Of a stretch of DNA of 64,000 bases, positions 28,404-38,853 are shown piece after piece. A model generated the notes under the pieces. It had not been told where the DNA came from, made no database searches, and worked only from the letters and a program-made list of their open reading frames with translations. Positions within the stretch are counted from its first letter, which is position 1. Each line of letters starts with the position of its first letter. The position numbers and the translations under genes are program-made. The DNA is taken from positions 124,001 to 188,000 of the forward strand of contig NZ_NWUX01000001.1 in assembly GCF_002374315.1 (NCBI RefSeq), written 5' to 3'. The stretch is from Vreelandella nigrificans. Its GTDB lineage: Bacteria > Pseudomonadota > Gammaproteobacteria > Pseudomonadales > Halomonadaceae.

Positions 28404-29330
28404 ATGAGCATTCTGGTACTTGCCGACCTACATGAAGGCCAGCTAGGGGGCGCGACTGCCCACGTCGTTGCCGCAGCGAACGCTATCGGTGGTGATGTCC
28501 ACGTTCTCGTCGCCGGGGAGGGTGTTCAGGCCGCAGCCGACGCCGCAGCCAAGCTCGACGGTGTGAGTAAAGTACGCATCGCGGATAACGCCGTTTACGC
28601 CCATCAGCTTGCTGAGCCAATGGGTGCGCTGCTAGTTGAGTTGTCTGGTGACTACACACACGTACTGGCCAGTGCCTCCACTACTGGTAAAAACGTGTTG
28701 CCGCGTTTGGCTGCCTTGAAAGATGTCAGCCAGCTATCTGATGTAATTGCCGTGGAGAGCGCCGATACCTTTAAGCGCCCAATCTACGCCGGCAATGCCA
28801 TTGCCACGGTAAAAAGTGATGACGCGCTGAAAGTTATTACTGTACGCACCACTGGCTTCGATGCGGTAGAAAGCAACGGCAATGCCGCAGTTGAATCAGT
28901 GAGTGTGGTGGTTGAAAATGGCCAGTCTAGCTTTGTTAAGCAGGAGTTGGCGCAGTCAGATCGCCCTGAGCTTGGCGGTGCCAAAGTAGTAGTGTCCGGT
29001 GGTCGCGGTATGGGTAACGGCGAGAACTTTAAGTTGCTTGATGGCATCGCCGATAAATTGGGCGCTGCTATTGGCGCCTCGCGGGCTGCAGTTGATGCAG
29101 GCTTTGTACCTAACGACATGCAGGTAGGTCAAACCGGTAAAATCGTAGCGCCAGAACTCTATATTGCCGTGGGGATCTCAGGTGCTATTCAGCACTTGGC
29201 CGGTATGAAGGATTCTAAGGTGATCGTTGCGATCAACAAGGATGAAGAAGCTCCGATCTTCCAGGTGGCAGATTATGGTTTGGTAGGCGATCTCTTTGAG
29301 ATTCTGCCGGAACTTGAAAGTAAGCTATAA
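28404..29330 (+). CDS. etfA: Electron transfer flavoprotein alpha subunit
   Basis: FAD-carrying ETF subunit, 308 residues. The C-terminal FAD domain has the conserved [33 protein letters not shown] and [12 protein letters not shown] motifs. GAGG precedes its start. It forms a heterodimer with EtfB and hands electrons to the ETF-QO encoded divergently. A terminator hairpin follows. Confidence 0.96.
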   Translation: MSILVLADLHEGQLGGATAHVVAAANAIGGDVHVLVAGEGVQAAADAAAKLDGVSKVRIADNAVYAHQLAEPMGALLVELSGDYTHVLASASTTGKNVLPRLAALKDVSQLSDVIAVESADTFKRPIYAGNAIATVKSDDALKVITVRTTGFDAVESNGNAAVESVSVVVENGQSSFVKQELAQSDRPELGGAKVVVSGGRGMGNGENFKLLDGIADKLGAAIGASRAAVDAGFVPNDMQVGQTGKIVAPELYIAVGISGAIQHLAGMKDSKVIVAINKDEEAPIFQVADYGLVGDLFEILPELESKL

Positions 29331-29354
29331 GCTAATGAATCTTAGGTAGCCAGG

Positions 29355-29384
29355 AAGCCGGCTTCTTTTGAAGTCGGCTTTTTT
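29355..29384 (+). terminator. Intrinsic terminator after etfA
   Basis: AAGCCGGCTTC pairs with GAAGTCGGCTT (one G-U) around a TTTT loop, followed by a T-run. Confidence 0.9.
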
Positions 29385-29385
29385 A

Positions 29386-29413
29386 TTGGCGATGGATTAG
29401 ATAAACTGATAAT
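29386..29413 (+). promoter_or_regulatory. Candidate sodA promoter with Fur-like half-site
   Basis: TTGGCG (29386-29391) and GATAAT (29408-29413) with 16-bp spacing. The -10 forms part of TGATAAT (29407-29413), a perfect Fur half-site, though the second half is poor. A separate inverted repeat GCAATT-AA-AATTGC at 29455-29468 lies in the leader. Confidence 0.35.
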
Positions 29414-29546
29414 AGTTGACTAAGGTACTGGGGAATAAAAGTTCACTGCGCATGGCAATTAAAATTGCTGTGCTGGTTGAAAAGGGTGGAGCAAGACCAC
29501 ACTTAGTGAGATGAACGCAACAAAAGCCACTTAAGGAGAAGTTAGC

Positions 29547-30158
29547 ATGGCACATACACTTCCTGAACTGCCCTACGCCTATGACGCGCTTGAGCCGAAT
29601 ATCGATGCGATGACAATGGAGATTCACCACTCTCGTCATCACCAAACTTACGTTAATAATTTGAATGCAGCGCTTGAAGGCACTGGCCTGGAAGACGTTG
29701 CTATTGAAGAGCTCGTTGCTAACCTAGACCGTGTTCCTGAAGAAAAACGTCAAGCCGTAATTAACAATGGCGGTGGTCATGCTAACCACTCCATGTTCTG
29801 GCAAATGATGTCGCCCAATGGCGGTGGCCAGCCTCAGGGTGATGTTGCAAAAGCCATTGATGCTGAGCTTGGTGGTTTAGAAGCGTTCAAAGACGCTTTC
29901 CAAAAAGCTGCTGTTGGTCGTTTTGGTAGTGGCTGGGCATGGCTTTCCGTTACCCCTGAGAAGAAATTGGTAGTAGAAAATACTCTGAACCAAGACAGCC
30001 CGCTAATGCATGGCAATACGCCGTTGCTAGGTCTGGATGTGTGGGAGCATGCTTACTACCTGAAGTACCAAAATAAGCGTCCTGACTATATTGCTGCATT
30101 CTTCAATGTAGTGAACTGGGAAGATGTAGAGCGTCGCTATCAGGCTGCGATTGCTTAA
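29547..30158 (+). CDS. sodA: Manganese-type superoxide dismutase
   Basis: Cytoplasmic enzyme that dismutates superoxide. The 203-residue protein aligns with E. coli SodA, with metal ligands His27, His81, Asp164 and His168. Gly77 in GGHANHS and Gln149 in NQDSPLM are the residues that separate Mn-SOD from Fe-SOD, so I call it sodA, not sodB. AAGGAG precedes the start. A terminator follows, so it is monocistronic and separate from nrdHIEF. Confidence 0.92.
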   Translation: MAHTLPELPYAYDALEPNIDAMTMEIHHSRHHQTYVNNLNAALEGTGLEDVAIEELVANLDRVPEEKRQAVINNGGGHANHSMFWQMMSPNGGGQPQGDVAKAIDAELGGLEAFKDAFQKAAVGRFGSGWAWLSVTPEKKLVVENTLNQDSPLMHGNTPLLGLDVWEHAYYLKYQNKRPDYIAAFFNVVNWEDVERRYQAAIA

Positions 30159-30203
30159 ATTGTGATACTGCATGGCAAGTGGTTCTAGCCGCTTGCAGCG
30201 TTG

Positions 30204-30233
30204 AAAAACCGCCTCCTACTGGAGGCGGTTTTT
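30204..30233 (+). terminator. Intrinsic terminator after sodA
   Basis: Perfect stem AAACCGCCTCC / GGAGGCGGTTT with a TACT loop, followed by T residues. Confidence 0.93.
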
Positions 30234-30286
30234 GTATTTATGGGTATGAAGCTGGGTATTGGCTGTCAATAACCTGTGGATGAAAA

Positions 30287-30302
30287 ATACCATATATGCT
30301 TG
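30287..30302. promoter_or_regulatory. NrdR box 1 upstream of nrdHIEF
   Basis: 16-bp site centred on the palindrome CATATATG (30291-30298). It fits the NrdR consensus core and lies exactly 31 bp, three helical turns, from box 2, the spacing known for NrdR box pairs. Confidence 0.75.
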
Positions 30303-30304
30303 AA

Positions 30305-30333
30305 TTGATTTTTCTGTGGTCTATATATAGTAT
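30305..30333 (+). promoter_or_regulatory. nrdHIEF promoter
   Basis: TTGATT (30305-30310) and TAGTAT (30328-30333) spaced by 17 bp. NrdR box 2 covers the -10 and box 1 lies just upstream of the -35, suiting repression. Confidence 0.6.
30318..30333. promoter_or_regulatory. NrdR box 2 upstream of nrdHIEF
   Basis: 16-bp site with the perfect palindromic core CTATATATAG (30321-30330), matching the NrdR consensus. The repressor NrdR controls ribonucleotide reductase operons by sensing dATP/ATP; its own gene is not in this window. Confidence 0.8.
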
Positions 30334-30410
30334 GCCTTGTATCTTTTAAGGCGGGCGAGCACTAGATATGCCCTACCTGAAAAACAGCGCTATGAAAAGG
30401 AGAAATAGCC

Positions 30411-30632
30411 ATGGGAATTCAAATTTATAGCAAGCCAGCCTGTGTTCAGTGTACTGCCACCTACCGCGCATTAGATAAGCAGGGGATTGAGTACACCGTT
30501 ATCGATATTACGGCTGAAGCTGGCGCTCAGCAGAAAGTAGAAGCACTTGGGTACCGCCAACTACCCGTTGTCGTTGCTGGTGAAGACCACTGGTCCGGTT
30601 TTCGCCCTGATCGCATTCAAGCGCTGGCGTAA
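30411..30632 (+). CDS. nrdH: Glutaredoxin-like protein NrdH
   Basis: 73-residue redoxin that reduces the class Ib ribonucleotide reductase. The redox motif is Cys11-Val-Gln-Cys14, the standard NrdH form, and the C-terminal WSGFRPDRI segment is diagnostic of NrdH. AAGGAG precedes the start. First gene of nrdHIEF, directly behind the NrdR boxes. Confidence 0.95.
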   Translation: MGIQIYSKPACVQCTATYRALDKQGIEYTVIDITAEAGAQQKVEALGYRQLPVVVAGEDHWSGFRPDRIQALA

Positions 30633-30641
30633 TTTGCCACC

Positions 30642-31076
30642 ATGCAAACCGTTAATGTGGAAGCTGGGCGTGCTGGCGCGCTGGTCTACTTTTCCACTAA
30701 GTCAGGCAATACCCACCGTTTTGTGCAAAAGCTTGGCTTTAGCGCCCAGCGGTTGCCGATAAATCGTGAAGATCCAACCCCGCGTGTAGAGCAGCCTTAC
30801 ATATTGGTTACCCCCACCTATGGTGGCGGCTATACCGAAGGAGCTGTGCCGGGGCAAGTGATCCGCTTTTTAAACGATGAGCACAATCGACACCTCTTGC
30901 GAGGTGTTATTGCTGCTGGAAACACTAATTTCGGTGAAGCCTACGGGTTGGCAGGGCGCATTATTGCGCAAAAATGCCAGGTGCCGTTGCTGTATCGGTT
31001 TGAACTATTTGGCACGGATGATGATGTCGCCAATGTCCGCAAAGGAGTAGAAGAGTTTTGGAAACGACTAACGTAG
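30642..31076 (+). CDS. nrdI: Flavodoxin-like NrdI
   Basis: 144-residue flavodoxin-like protein that delivers oxidant to NrdF to make the Mn(III)2-tyrosyl radical. FMN-site motifs are [23 protein letters not shown] and [10 protein letters not shown]. It starts 9 bp after nrdH and its end overlaps nrdE by 19 bp. Its presence marks this as a genuine class Ib system. Confidence 0.95.
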   Translation: MQTVNVEAGRAGALVYFSTKSGNTHRFVQKLGFSAQRLPINREDPTPRVEQPYILVTPTYGGGYTEGAVPGQVIRFLNDEHNRHLLRGVIAAGNTNFGEAYGLAGRIIAQKCQVPLLYRFELFGTDDDVANVRKGVEEFWKRLT

Positions 31077-33241
31077 CCCAAAAAAATGTTGTTGAAGCAA
31101 AACGGCCTGCTGCGGGGGCTGGTGAGACGCGTACGCTGGATTATCATGCGCTAAATGCGATGCTGAATCTGTACGGTGCCAACGGCAAACTACAGCTGGA
31201 TAAGGACCGTGAAGCGGCTCGCCAGTATTTTCTGCAGCACGTTAACCAAAACACGGTTTTTTTCCACTCTCTGGAAGAAAAGCTCGACTACCTGGTCGAG
31301 GAAGGTTATTACGAAGCGGAAGTGCTTGGTCAGTATAGTTTTGCCTTTGTCAAAGCATTGTTTGAACAGGCTTATGCTTACAAATTCCGCTTTTCTAGCT
31401 TTCTAGGTGCCTTCAAGTACTACACCAGCTACACGCTGAAAACCTTTGACGGTAAGCGTTACTTAGAGCGCTACGAAGACCGCGTGTGCATGGTAGCGCT
31501 CACCTTGGCGCGAGGGGATGAGGCGCTGGCCAAGTCACTGGTCGATGAAGTGATTAGTGGTCGTTTTCAGCCGGCTACGCCAACTTTCCTGAACTGTGGT
31601 AAACAGCAGCGCGGCGAGTTGGTGTCCTGCTTCTTGCTGCGTATTGAAGACAATATGGAGTCGATTGGCCGCTCGATTAATTCGGCGCTGCAGCTTTCTA
31701 AGCGTGGCGGTGGTGTTGCTTTCCTGCTTACTAATATACGTGAGTCCGGAGCGCCGATTAAACGTATTGAGAACCAGTCGTCGGGCATTATCCCGATTAT
31801 GAAACTGCTGGAGGATGCGTTCTCTTACGCTAACCAGCTGGGCGCACGCCAGGGTGCGGGTGCGGTTTACTTAAACGCCCACCATCCTGATATTCTGCGC
31901 TTTTTAGATACCAAGCGTGAAAATGCCGATGAAAAAATCCGCATTAAAACGCTCTCGCTGGGCGTGACGATTCCAGACATTACCTTTGAACTCGCCAAGC
32001 GCAACGACGATATGTACCTATTCTCGCCCTACGATGTAGAGCGGGTTTACGGTGTCCCGTTTGGTGATATTAGTGTTACCGAGAAATACCATGAGATGGT
32101 TGCCGATGCGCGCATTCGCAAACACAAAATCAATGCTCGTGCGTTCTTCCAAACCCTAGCCGAGCTGCAGTTTGAATCTGGCTATCCGTATATTATGTTC
32201 GAAGATACGGTAAACCGTGCTAACCCGATTGCTGGCCGTATCAATATGAGCAACTTGTGCTCAGAGATTCTGCAGGTCAATACACCTACTGAGTACGACG
32301 ACGATCTGGGCTATCGTCAGATTGGTCAGGATATCTCCTGTAATCTTGGCTCAATGAATATTGCCAAGGTAATGGATTCAGGTGATATCGGTACCAGCGT
32401 GGAAATTGCTATTCGCGGTCTGACGGCTGTTTCAGAGATGAGCAACCTACGTAGTGTGCCTTCTATTGCGGAAGGTAATGCCAAGTCTCGTGCAATCGGC
32501 CTAGGGCAGATGAACCTGCATGGTTTCTTGGCTCGCGAGCATATTTATTATGGCTCAGAAGAGGGTTTGGACTTTACCAACCTCTACTTCTACTGCGTCG
32601 CATTCCATGCCATTCGTGCCTCTAACCAGCTGGCGATTGAGAATGGCGAGTCGTTTGAGGGGTTTGCAGACTCTACTTATGCCTCAGGTGCCTTCTTTGA
32701 TAAGTACACCGACCAGGCGTGGCTGCCACGCACTGAGAAGGTGCGTGGGCTATTCGAGCGAAGCGGTATAGCGCTGCCTACCCAAGAAGATTGGCAAGCG
32801 CTGAAGGCCTCAGTGATGGCGCATGGTTTGTTTAACCGAAACCTTCAGGCGGTACCGCCGACGGGTTCTATTTCGTATATCAATCATTCAACGTCCAGCA
32901 TTCATCCGGTGGCTGCGAAGATTGAGATCCGTAAAGAAGGCAAGCTTGGGCGTGTTTATTACCCTGCACCTTTCTTGAATGAGGCGAACTTCGATTATTT
33001 CCAGGATGCCTACGAAATTGGTCCTGAGAAAATAATTGATACCTATGCAGAAGCATCCAAGCACGTTGACCAAGGGCTTTCGTTGACACTGTTTTTCCCG
33101 GACACGGCGACTACACGGGATATCAACAAAGCGCAAATTTACGCTTGGCGTAAGGGCATTAAGACGCTTTATTACATCCGTCTGCGCCAAAGTGCGCTTG
33201 AGGGCACCGAAGTAGAAGGCTGTGTCTCCTGCACACTGTAA
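31058..33241 (+). CDS. nrdE: Class Ib ribonucleoside-diphosphate reductase alpha subunit
   Basis: Catalytic subunit converting NDPs to dNDPs. The start appears to be TTG at 31058 inside nrdI, with AAAGGAG 10 nt upstream; it gives an N-terminus leading into [19 protein letters not shown], as in E. coli NrdE. 727 residues, ending EGCVSCTL with the redox pair Cys722/Cys725 reduced by NrdH. The active-site region with NLCSEI is intact. It lacks the long N-terminal ATP-cone of class Ia NrdA. Confidence 0.95.
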   Translation: METTNVAQKNVVEAKRPAAGAGETRTLDYHALNAMLNLYGANGKLQLDKDREAARQYFLQHVNQNTVFFHSLEEKLDYLVEEGYYEAEVLGQYSFAFVKALFEQAYAYKFRFSSFLGAFKYYTSYTLKTFDGKRYLERYEDRVCMVALTLARGDEALAKSLVDEVISGRFQPATPTFLNCGKQQRGELVSCFLLRIEDNMESIGRSINSALQLSKRGGGVAFLLTNIRESGAPIKRIENQSSGIIPIMKLLEDAFSYANQLGARQGAGAVYLNAHHPDILRFLDTKRENADEKIRIKTLSLGVTIPDITFELAKRNDDMYLFSPYDVERVYGVPFGDISVTEKYHEMVADARIRKHKINARAFFQTLAELQFESGYPYIMFEDTVNRANPIAGRINMSNLCSEILQVNTPTEYDDDLGYRQIGQDISCNLGSMNIAKVMDSGDIGTSVEIAIRGLTAVSEMSNLRSVPSIAEGNAKSRAIGLGQMNLHGFLAREHIYYGSEEGLDFTNLYFYCVAFHAIRASNQLAIENGESFEGFADSTYASGAFFDKYTDQAWLPRTEKVRGLFERSGIALPTQEDWQALKASVMAHGLFNRNLQAVPPTGSISYINHSTSSIHPVAAKIEIRKEGKLGRVYYPAPFLNEANFDYFQDAYEIGPEKIIDTYAEASKHVDQGLSLTLFFPDTATTRDINKAQIYAWRKGIKTLYYIRLRQSALEGTEVEGCVSCTL

Positions 33242-33259
33242 GTGCGTAACGATTTTTAA

Positions 33260-34243
<984 letters not shown>

Positions 34244-34337
34244 GTTCGATTTAGGTTTATAGCTAAATAGCGTGTCGAGTGTCCTGGGTGTGCGAGCACT
34301 ATAGACATGATGGGCTTCTATAGAGGGGAGAGGGGCG

Positions 34338-34745
34338 TTGCCGAGCGAGACCAGTAGCGCGTTAAGTGTTCTGAAAGTAGCGGCTGCGGTGGTAAGTGAT
34401 CCAGCAGGGCGCCTGCTCTTGGTGCGTAAGCGGAACACGCGTTTCTTTATGCAGCCAGGTGGGAAAATTGAGCCAGGTGAAACGGCTCTACTAGCCTTAT
34501 GCCGAGAGTTGAAAGAGGAGATTGGCCTGTGTGTCGACATGGAGCAGCTCCGTCCTCTTGGGCTGCGGCGAGCGGTGGCTGCTAATGAGCCTGATACGAT
34601 CGTTGAGGCGCATCTGTTTGGTGTCGTGATTGATGAGCCCATTCATGCTGGAGCAGAGATTGCTGAGGCGGTCTGGGTGACTCACGAGGCCGCGCTAGAG
34701 CTGCCTCTAGCTCCCCTAACTCAAAACTATGTAGTGGCTGTTTAG
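34338..34745 (+). CDS. Nudix hydrolase (MutT-like)
   Basis: 135-residue Nudix protein. The Nudix box runs from GGKIEPGETA to CRELKEEIGL with the full G-x5-E-x7-RE-x2-EE-x-G pattern. The substrate is unknown; MutT-like nucleotide sanitation and other pyrophosphatase roles are equally possible. The start is TTG at 34338, preceded by GAGAGGGG. It lies alone between nrdF and the TonB operon and has its own terminator. Confidence 0.87.
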   Translation: MPSETSSALSVLKVAAAVVSDPAGRLLLVRKRNTRFFMQPGGKIEPGETALLALCRELKEEIGLCVDMEQLRPLGLRRAVAANEPDTIVEAHLFGVVIDEPIHAGAEIAEAVWVTHEAALELPLAPLTQNYVVAV

Positions 34746-34774
34746 CGCTAATTATTCTTACTAGTAACTCTTGA

Positions 34775-34798
34775 GGACGCCGGCAGGCGTCCTTTTTT
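34775..34798 (+). terminator. Intrinsic terminator after the Nudix gene
   Basis: Perfect stem GGACGCC / GGCGTCC with a GGCA loop followed by six T residues. Confidence 0.92.
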
Positions 34799-34834
34799 AT
34801 GCCTCGATAAAAGTATGGCTCTATTGAATGCTAA

Positions 34835-34849
34835 TGATAAATATTGTCA
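34835..34849. promoter_or_regulatory. Fur-box-like dyad upstream of the TonB operon
   Basis: TGATAAA-T-ATTGTCA, a 7-1-7 Fur-type site with one mismatch per half from TGATAAT-N-ATTATCA. Flanking bases extend the dyad (AATGATAA / TTGTCATT). A possible promoter (TTAAAC 34881-34886, TATACC 34904-34909, 17 bp) lies downstream of it, so the exact arrangement is unsure. Confidence 0.55.
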
Positions 34850-34967
34850 TTTATTCTATTAGTGGTAGGCTATGCAGTGCTTAAACTTAACGCAAATCGT
34901 TCTTATACCTAATGACTTTCTAGTGGGCCGTATAGCGCGGGCCGCTAATTAGTAACGGAGACGTAAC

Positions 34968-35750
34968 GTGCTGAAAAGGCCTTTCTTTGCCCTAGGTGGG
35001 TGCTGGCTTGCAGGGGTGTTTGTCAGTGCTTCGCTGATGGCAAGCGATGAAACCGTCGAGCAGGCCTCCCAGAGTGTCGAGGCCCAGCAAGTCCAGTCGG
35101 CTATCCAGCAACAAATAGACGCCGCCGATGAAGAGACTCGCGCGGCTTTGGAGGAGCTTCGCCGCCTAGAGCGAGAAACTCGCCAAATGGAAACTGCTAA
35201 TGCAGCACTAAGTGGGCGGCTGGCTAGCGATGCTGAACGCCAGCAGCGGTTGAGTAGGGCGCTGGATACGCTAAACGAAACCCGTGCAGCGCTGCCGTTA
35301 ATTGAGCAGGACATGACCCAGCAGTTAATCAACTGGATTGAAAATGATGTGCCATTTCTACGTGAAGAGCGGCTGGCAAGGGTGAAAACAGCGCAAGCTG
35401 ATTCAGGCACAGAGAGCGTCGAACGGATTGTCGGTCTTCTTGAGGCATGGCGAGTAGAGCTAGATTACGGGCGTAATATAGATACTTGGCGTGGTCGGCT
35501 AAAGCTTGCGGACACTCCTCTCCGTGAGGTGGAATATCTGCGCATTGGTCGGATTGGATTTTATTACCTTACGCCAGATGGTCGTGAGGGAGGTGTCTGG
35601 AACACCGATAACGGTGAGTGGCAAGCGCTAGATGAAAGCGCCCGCCGAGAAGTGCGTAATGGATTGCGCATTGCTGATGATCAGCGCACTCCTGGTTTAT
35701 TACGTTTACCGCTTTCAATTACCGCTGCTGCGCATCAGGGAGGTCAGTAA
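34968..35750 (+). CDS. DUF3450 periplasmic protein of the TonB system
   Basis: 260-residue exported protein starting with GTG, with a signal peptide (cleavage near residue 25, after SLMA) and a long N-terminal coiled coil (about 35-100), then the DUF3450 C-terminal part with YYLTPDGREGGVW. DUF3450 proteins precede TtpC-type TonB operons in Vibrio and relatives, where they help TonB-dependent transport. Its stop overlaps the next gene (TAATG). First gene of a six-gene operon. Confidence 0.88.
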   Translation: MLKRPFFALGGCWLAGVFVSASLMASDETVEQASQSVEAQQVQSAIQQQIDAADEETRAALEELRRLERETRQMETANAALSGRLASDAERQQRLSRALDTLNETRAALPLIEQDMTQQLINWIENDVPFLREERLARVKTAQADSGTESVERIVGLLEAWRVELDYGRNIDTWRGRLKLADTPLREVEYLRIGRIGFYYLTPDGREGGVWNTDNGEWQALDESARREVRNGLRIADDQRTPGLLRLPLSITAAAHQGGQ

Positions 35751-37132
35751 TGATTGGGTTGTCACGGCCTTCACCAAAGGTGTTTGCAACATCACTGACG
35801 TTAATTCTCAGTTTGTTCGCTGGCACCGCGCAGGCACAGCAAAGCACAAATGTTGATTCGACAAATATCAGCTCATTAAGAGATGCGCGCCAAGCTGCGG
35901 AAGCTCGCGATCAAGAGCGGCTGCAATCTTTTCTCAGCGACCAGCAGGCGTTGGAAGAGGCGCTAGAGGAAGCGCGAGGAGCCCATCAAGCCGCCGAAGA
36001 GCAGCGTGATGTCCTGCAGGCCCTACAGGAGGAGCAGGCGCAGACGGCAAGTGAACTTAATGAACGTCAGGCGGAGCAGGGTGAGGCGCTCACTGCACTG
36101 TTAGCCAGCCTTGGTCAGCATAGTAGTGAGGTGCGCAACGCCTTGGGCGGTGAAAGCTGGCTAACCATTGGCGATGATGCGCTTCCGCCACGCTTGAGCG
36201 AGGTAGAGGTACTTGAGCGCCAGCACATAGAGGCGGTAGTTGATAGTCTTGCGACGCTAACAGCGCAAACAGGACGTGCTGAAAGGCTTACCCTGCCGGT
36301 GGCAGATTCAAGTGGTGCGATCGAGACACGAGACGTAGTGCGCTTGGGCGACTTTGCTGCTTTTACCGATTCAGCTCTGCTGCGCAAAGGTGGTGAGGAG
36401 GATGAGTTAGCTGAGATCCCCCGCACACCCCGTGAGATTGGTGCCGTTCTGGCGGCTTACCATCAAGGTGAGAGTCGTGTGTTTACTATTGATCCTACCC
36501 AAGGTGCTGTGCTGCGGGCTCTGGCTCAGCAACCTAGTCTTTGGGAGCGTTTCCAGCAAGGTGGTTATGTTGGCTACGTAGTCGTTGTGCTGGGGGCATT
36601 TGGCCTGTTGGTCGCACTGGCTCAGTACACCTATCTATTGTTGGTTAGCAGCCGGGTTGGGCGTCAGCGTAAGTCGCCAGACGAGCTGCGTGGAGACAAC
36701 CCCTTAGGTCGGGTGTTGCAGCGTTTCCAGGATATGGATAAGCATCAAACACCGGAAGCGTTGGAGGCGCGGCTGGATGAAGCGGTGTTGGCAGAGCTTC
36801 CACGCATTGAACGTGGCCAGCCCATCGTAAAACTGCTGGCAGCCATTGCGCCCCTGTTAGGGCTATTGGGCACGGTTACCGGCATGATCGTTACTTTCCA
36901 AGCTATTACTGTATTCGGCACTGGCGACCCACAGCTAATGGCTGGCGGGATTAGTCAGGCATTGGTAACGACTGTATTAGGGCTGGTAACCGCCGTGCCG
37001 CTGCTGTTTGCTCAAACGGCGCTGTCCAGCCGCAGCCGTTATCTCACCCAAGTGATTGAGGGCGAAGCGAGCGCGACATTGGCGGATCACCTTGAAGCCC
37101 AGTCCAGCTCCCATGCCCAGGCGGTGAGCTAA
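35750..37132 (+). CDS. Long MotA/TolQ/ExbB protein (TtpC-like)
   Basis: 460-residue proton-channel family protein. A signal peptide (1-30, ending AQA) and a periplasmic coiled coil (about 45-120) precede a first core helix at 273-298 and the MotA/TolQ/ExbB core, with KLLAAIAPLLGLLGTVTGM and the helices that follow. This long N-terminal extension is the mark of TtpC, the extra ExbB-like part of Vibrio TonB2 systems. It should energise TonB from the proton gradient together with the shorter ExbB next door. Confidence 0.88.
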   Translation: MIGLSRPSPKVFATSLTLILSLFAGTAQAQQSTNVDSTNISSLRDARQAAEARDQERLQSFLSDQQALEEALEEARGAHQAAEEQRDVLQALQEEQAQTASELNERQAEQGEALTALLASLGQHSSEVRNALGGESWLTIGDDALPPRLSEVEVLERQHIEAVVDSLATLTAQTGRAERLTLPVADSSGAIETRDVVRLGDFAAFTDSALLRKGGEEDELAEIPRTPREIGAVLAAYHQGESRVFTIDPTQGAVLRALAQQPSLWERFQQGGYVGYVVVVLGAFGLLVALAQYTYLLLVSSRVGRQRKSPDELRGDNPLGRVLQRFQDMDKHQTPEALEARLDEAVLAELPRIERGQPIVKLLAAIAPLLGLLGTVTGMIVTFQAITVFGTGDPQLMAGGISQALVTTVLGLVTAVPLLFAQTALSSRSRYLTQVIEGEASATLADHLEAQSSSHAQAVS

Positions 37133-37133
37133 G

Positions 37134-37676
37134 ATGTTCACGCTGCCCCTTTGGCTTGAGCCTGTAGAGCGGCTGGTCGATGCCGGTGGCGCGGTGCTGG
37201 TGGTGCTCGCCTTTGTCGCTGTGCTGGTGTTTGGTATGGCCATAGAGCGTTGGTGGTATTACCGCATTACCTGGCGTATCGCGCGGCGTAAATTGATTCG
37301 CCGGTGGGCGGCGCGTAGCGATCATCGCAGTTGGAGTGCACGCACGCTTCGCCATGTGTGGACAGATGCTCTGGTCGCTAGGCTGCGTCGCCCGCTGCCC
37401 TGGTTAAAGTTATTGGTAGCGCTTTGTCCGCTGCTGGGACTGCTGGGCACCGTTACCGGGATGATTGCAGTGTTCGATAGCCTTTCATTGAGTGATACCC
37501 ACCAAGCCAGAGCCATGGCGGATGGTGTGGCGCGAGCCACGTTGCCCACCCTGACAGGTATGGCGATTGCGGTAGTAGGGTTACTGTTTATTAGTCGTTT
37601 AGAGCACGTGATTCGTCGCGAAGACCAGCGGCTGCATGACCGCTTAGCACGTGCCTTGGAGGAGAATGATGCGTAG
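37134..37676 (+). CDS. exbB: ExbB-family proton channel subunit
   Basis: 180-residue ExbB protein with three membrane helices; the second and third lie in LLVALCPLLGLLGTVTGM and LTGMAIAVVGLLFISRL. It lacks a periplasmic extension. One base separates it from the TtpC-like gene and it overlaps exbD by 8 bp. It forms the conventional ExbB-ExbD-TonB motor. Confidence 0.9.
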   Translation: MFTLPLWLEPVERLVDAGGAVLVVLAFVAVLVFGMAIERWWYYRITWRIARRKLIRRWAARSDHRSWSARTLRHVWTDALVARLRRPLPWLKLLVALCPLLGLLGTVTGMIAVFDSLSLSDTHQARAMADGVARATLPTLTGMAIAVVGLLFISRLEHVIRREDQRLHDRLARALEENDA

Positions 37677-38076
37677 ACGCCGTTCTGTAGATGCCACGGC
37701 TGATAGCAATGAGGTCAACTTAACGCCGATGCTGGATGTGGTATTTATCATGCTGATTTTCTTTATCGTCACGACAAGTTTTATTAAAGAGAGCGGTATT
37801 GAGATTGAGCGCCCTGAATCAAGTGCGGCAAGCCCTAGACCCGATGCGCAGGTGCTGGTGGCGGTAACGCCTGAAGGTGCGGTGTGGGTGGATGGCAAGC
37901 CAGTTGATGTTCATCGAATTGGTCAGGAAGTAGCTGGCATGTTGACGGAAGATGGGTCAGTGGTCATCCAGGCCGATCGGGAGTCGACGACTGGGTTGCT
38001 AATTGAAGTAATGGATCGTTTAAAACAGGCTGGTGTTGATCAAGTGGCTGTGGCTGCGAGTCGGAGCGCCCCATGA
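37669..38076 (+). CDS. exbD: ExbD-family TonB-system subunit
   Basis: About 135 residues: a basic N-terminus, the single helix DVVFIMLIFFIVTTSF with the proton-carrying Asp, and a periplasmic domain. The frame is open from 37651, but GGAGGAG supports the ATG at 37669 (or the adjacent one at 37666). The motif NLTPMLDVVF is typical of ExbD. It overlaps both exbB and tonB. Confidence 0.92.
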   Translation: MRRRRSVDATADSNEVNLTPMLDVVFIMLIFFIVTTSFIKESGIEIERPESSAASPRPDAQVLVAVTPEGAVWVDGKPVDVHRIGQEVAGMLTEDGSVVIQADRESTTGLLIEVMDRLKQAGVDQVAVAASRSAP

Positions 38077-38849
38077 TTCGTCATGCGCTTTCATTGTCAG
38101 GCGGCGTAATATTGGCTATCGGGCTATTTTGGCTGTTAGCGTTATTGGTAACGCCGCCCGAGCGTAGGCTGGAAACGCCGGAAATGATGTTATCAATGAG
38201 TATGGTGGAGGTGCCAGAGGTAGCGCCAGAGCAAGAGACGCCCCCACCTCAGCCCGCAGAAGCTGCACCTGCCGCTGCGCCACCCCCTATGCCCATGCCG
38301 GAGCCGCCCCCGATAGCGGATAGCGCTATACCACTACCGGAAGTTGAGTTGCCTGACGAGCCTGTTGAACCGCTGGAGCTAGATAGCGAGCTGCCTGAGC
38401 TGACCGAAGTGACACCTGAGCCAACTCCGCCGTCACCAACACCACGGCCGCAGCCTGCGCCTGAACCACAAGTGCAGCCTGAGCCGTCACCGACGCAGGC
38501 ATCGGCAACCCCCGATCCTGTGCCTTCAACGGCTGAACGTGAAGCAGCTCCTAGAGCTGAGCCAGCGCCCTCTAATGAGCCGGTTAATGTAGGGCAGGTA
38601 GCGCCTACAAACCGCGTTAACCCTACTTATCCCTCCCGAGCGCAGCGCCGGGGGATGGAGGGGTTTGTCGAAGTGGCATTTGTTATTCGTCGCGATGGCA
38701 GCGTCGACAGCAGCTCAATCCAAGTTACCAATGCGCAGCCCCGTCAAGTGTTTGAAAGCGCCGCTCGTGAAGCGATTGCTCGCTGGCAGTTCGAGCCAAG
38801 CCAGCAGCTGCGGCGTGCCACGCAGCGTATTGAATTTCAGCTGAGGTAG
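38073..38849 (+). CDS. tonB: TonB energy transducer
   Basis: 258-residue TonB: N-terminal membrane anchor (about 8-27), a long Pro/Glu-rich periplasmic spacer (about 45-165) and a C-terminal TonB domain with NRVNPTYPSRAQRRGMEG and ARWQFEPS. It transmits ExbB/ExbD motion to outer-membrane receptors for iron chelates or other ligands. It overlaps exbD by 4 bp. No TonB-dependent receptor is in the window, so the transported substrate is unknown. Confidence 0.94.
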   Translation: MIRHALSLSGGVILAIGLFWLLALLVTPPERRLETPEMMLSMSMVEVPEVAPEQETPPPQPAEAAPAAAPPPMPMPEPPPIADSAIPLPEVELPDEPVEPLELDSELPELTEVTPEPTPPSPTPRPQPAPEPQVQPEPSPTQASATPDPVPSTAEREAAPRAEPAPSNEPVNVGQVAPTNRVNPTYPSRAQRRGMEGFVEVAFVIRRDGSVDSSSIQVTNAQPRQVFESAAREAIARWQFEPSQQLRRATQRIEFQLR

Positions 38850-38853
38850 TTAT

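Noticed and set aside
29547..30158. Fe-type superoxide dismutase (sodB)
   Set aside because: Gly77 and Gln149 with GGHANHS and NQDSPLM motifs indicate the Mn type.
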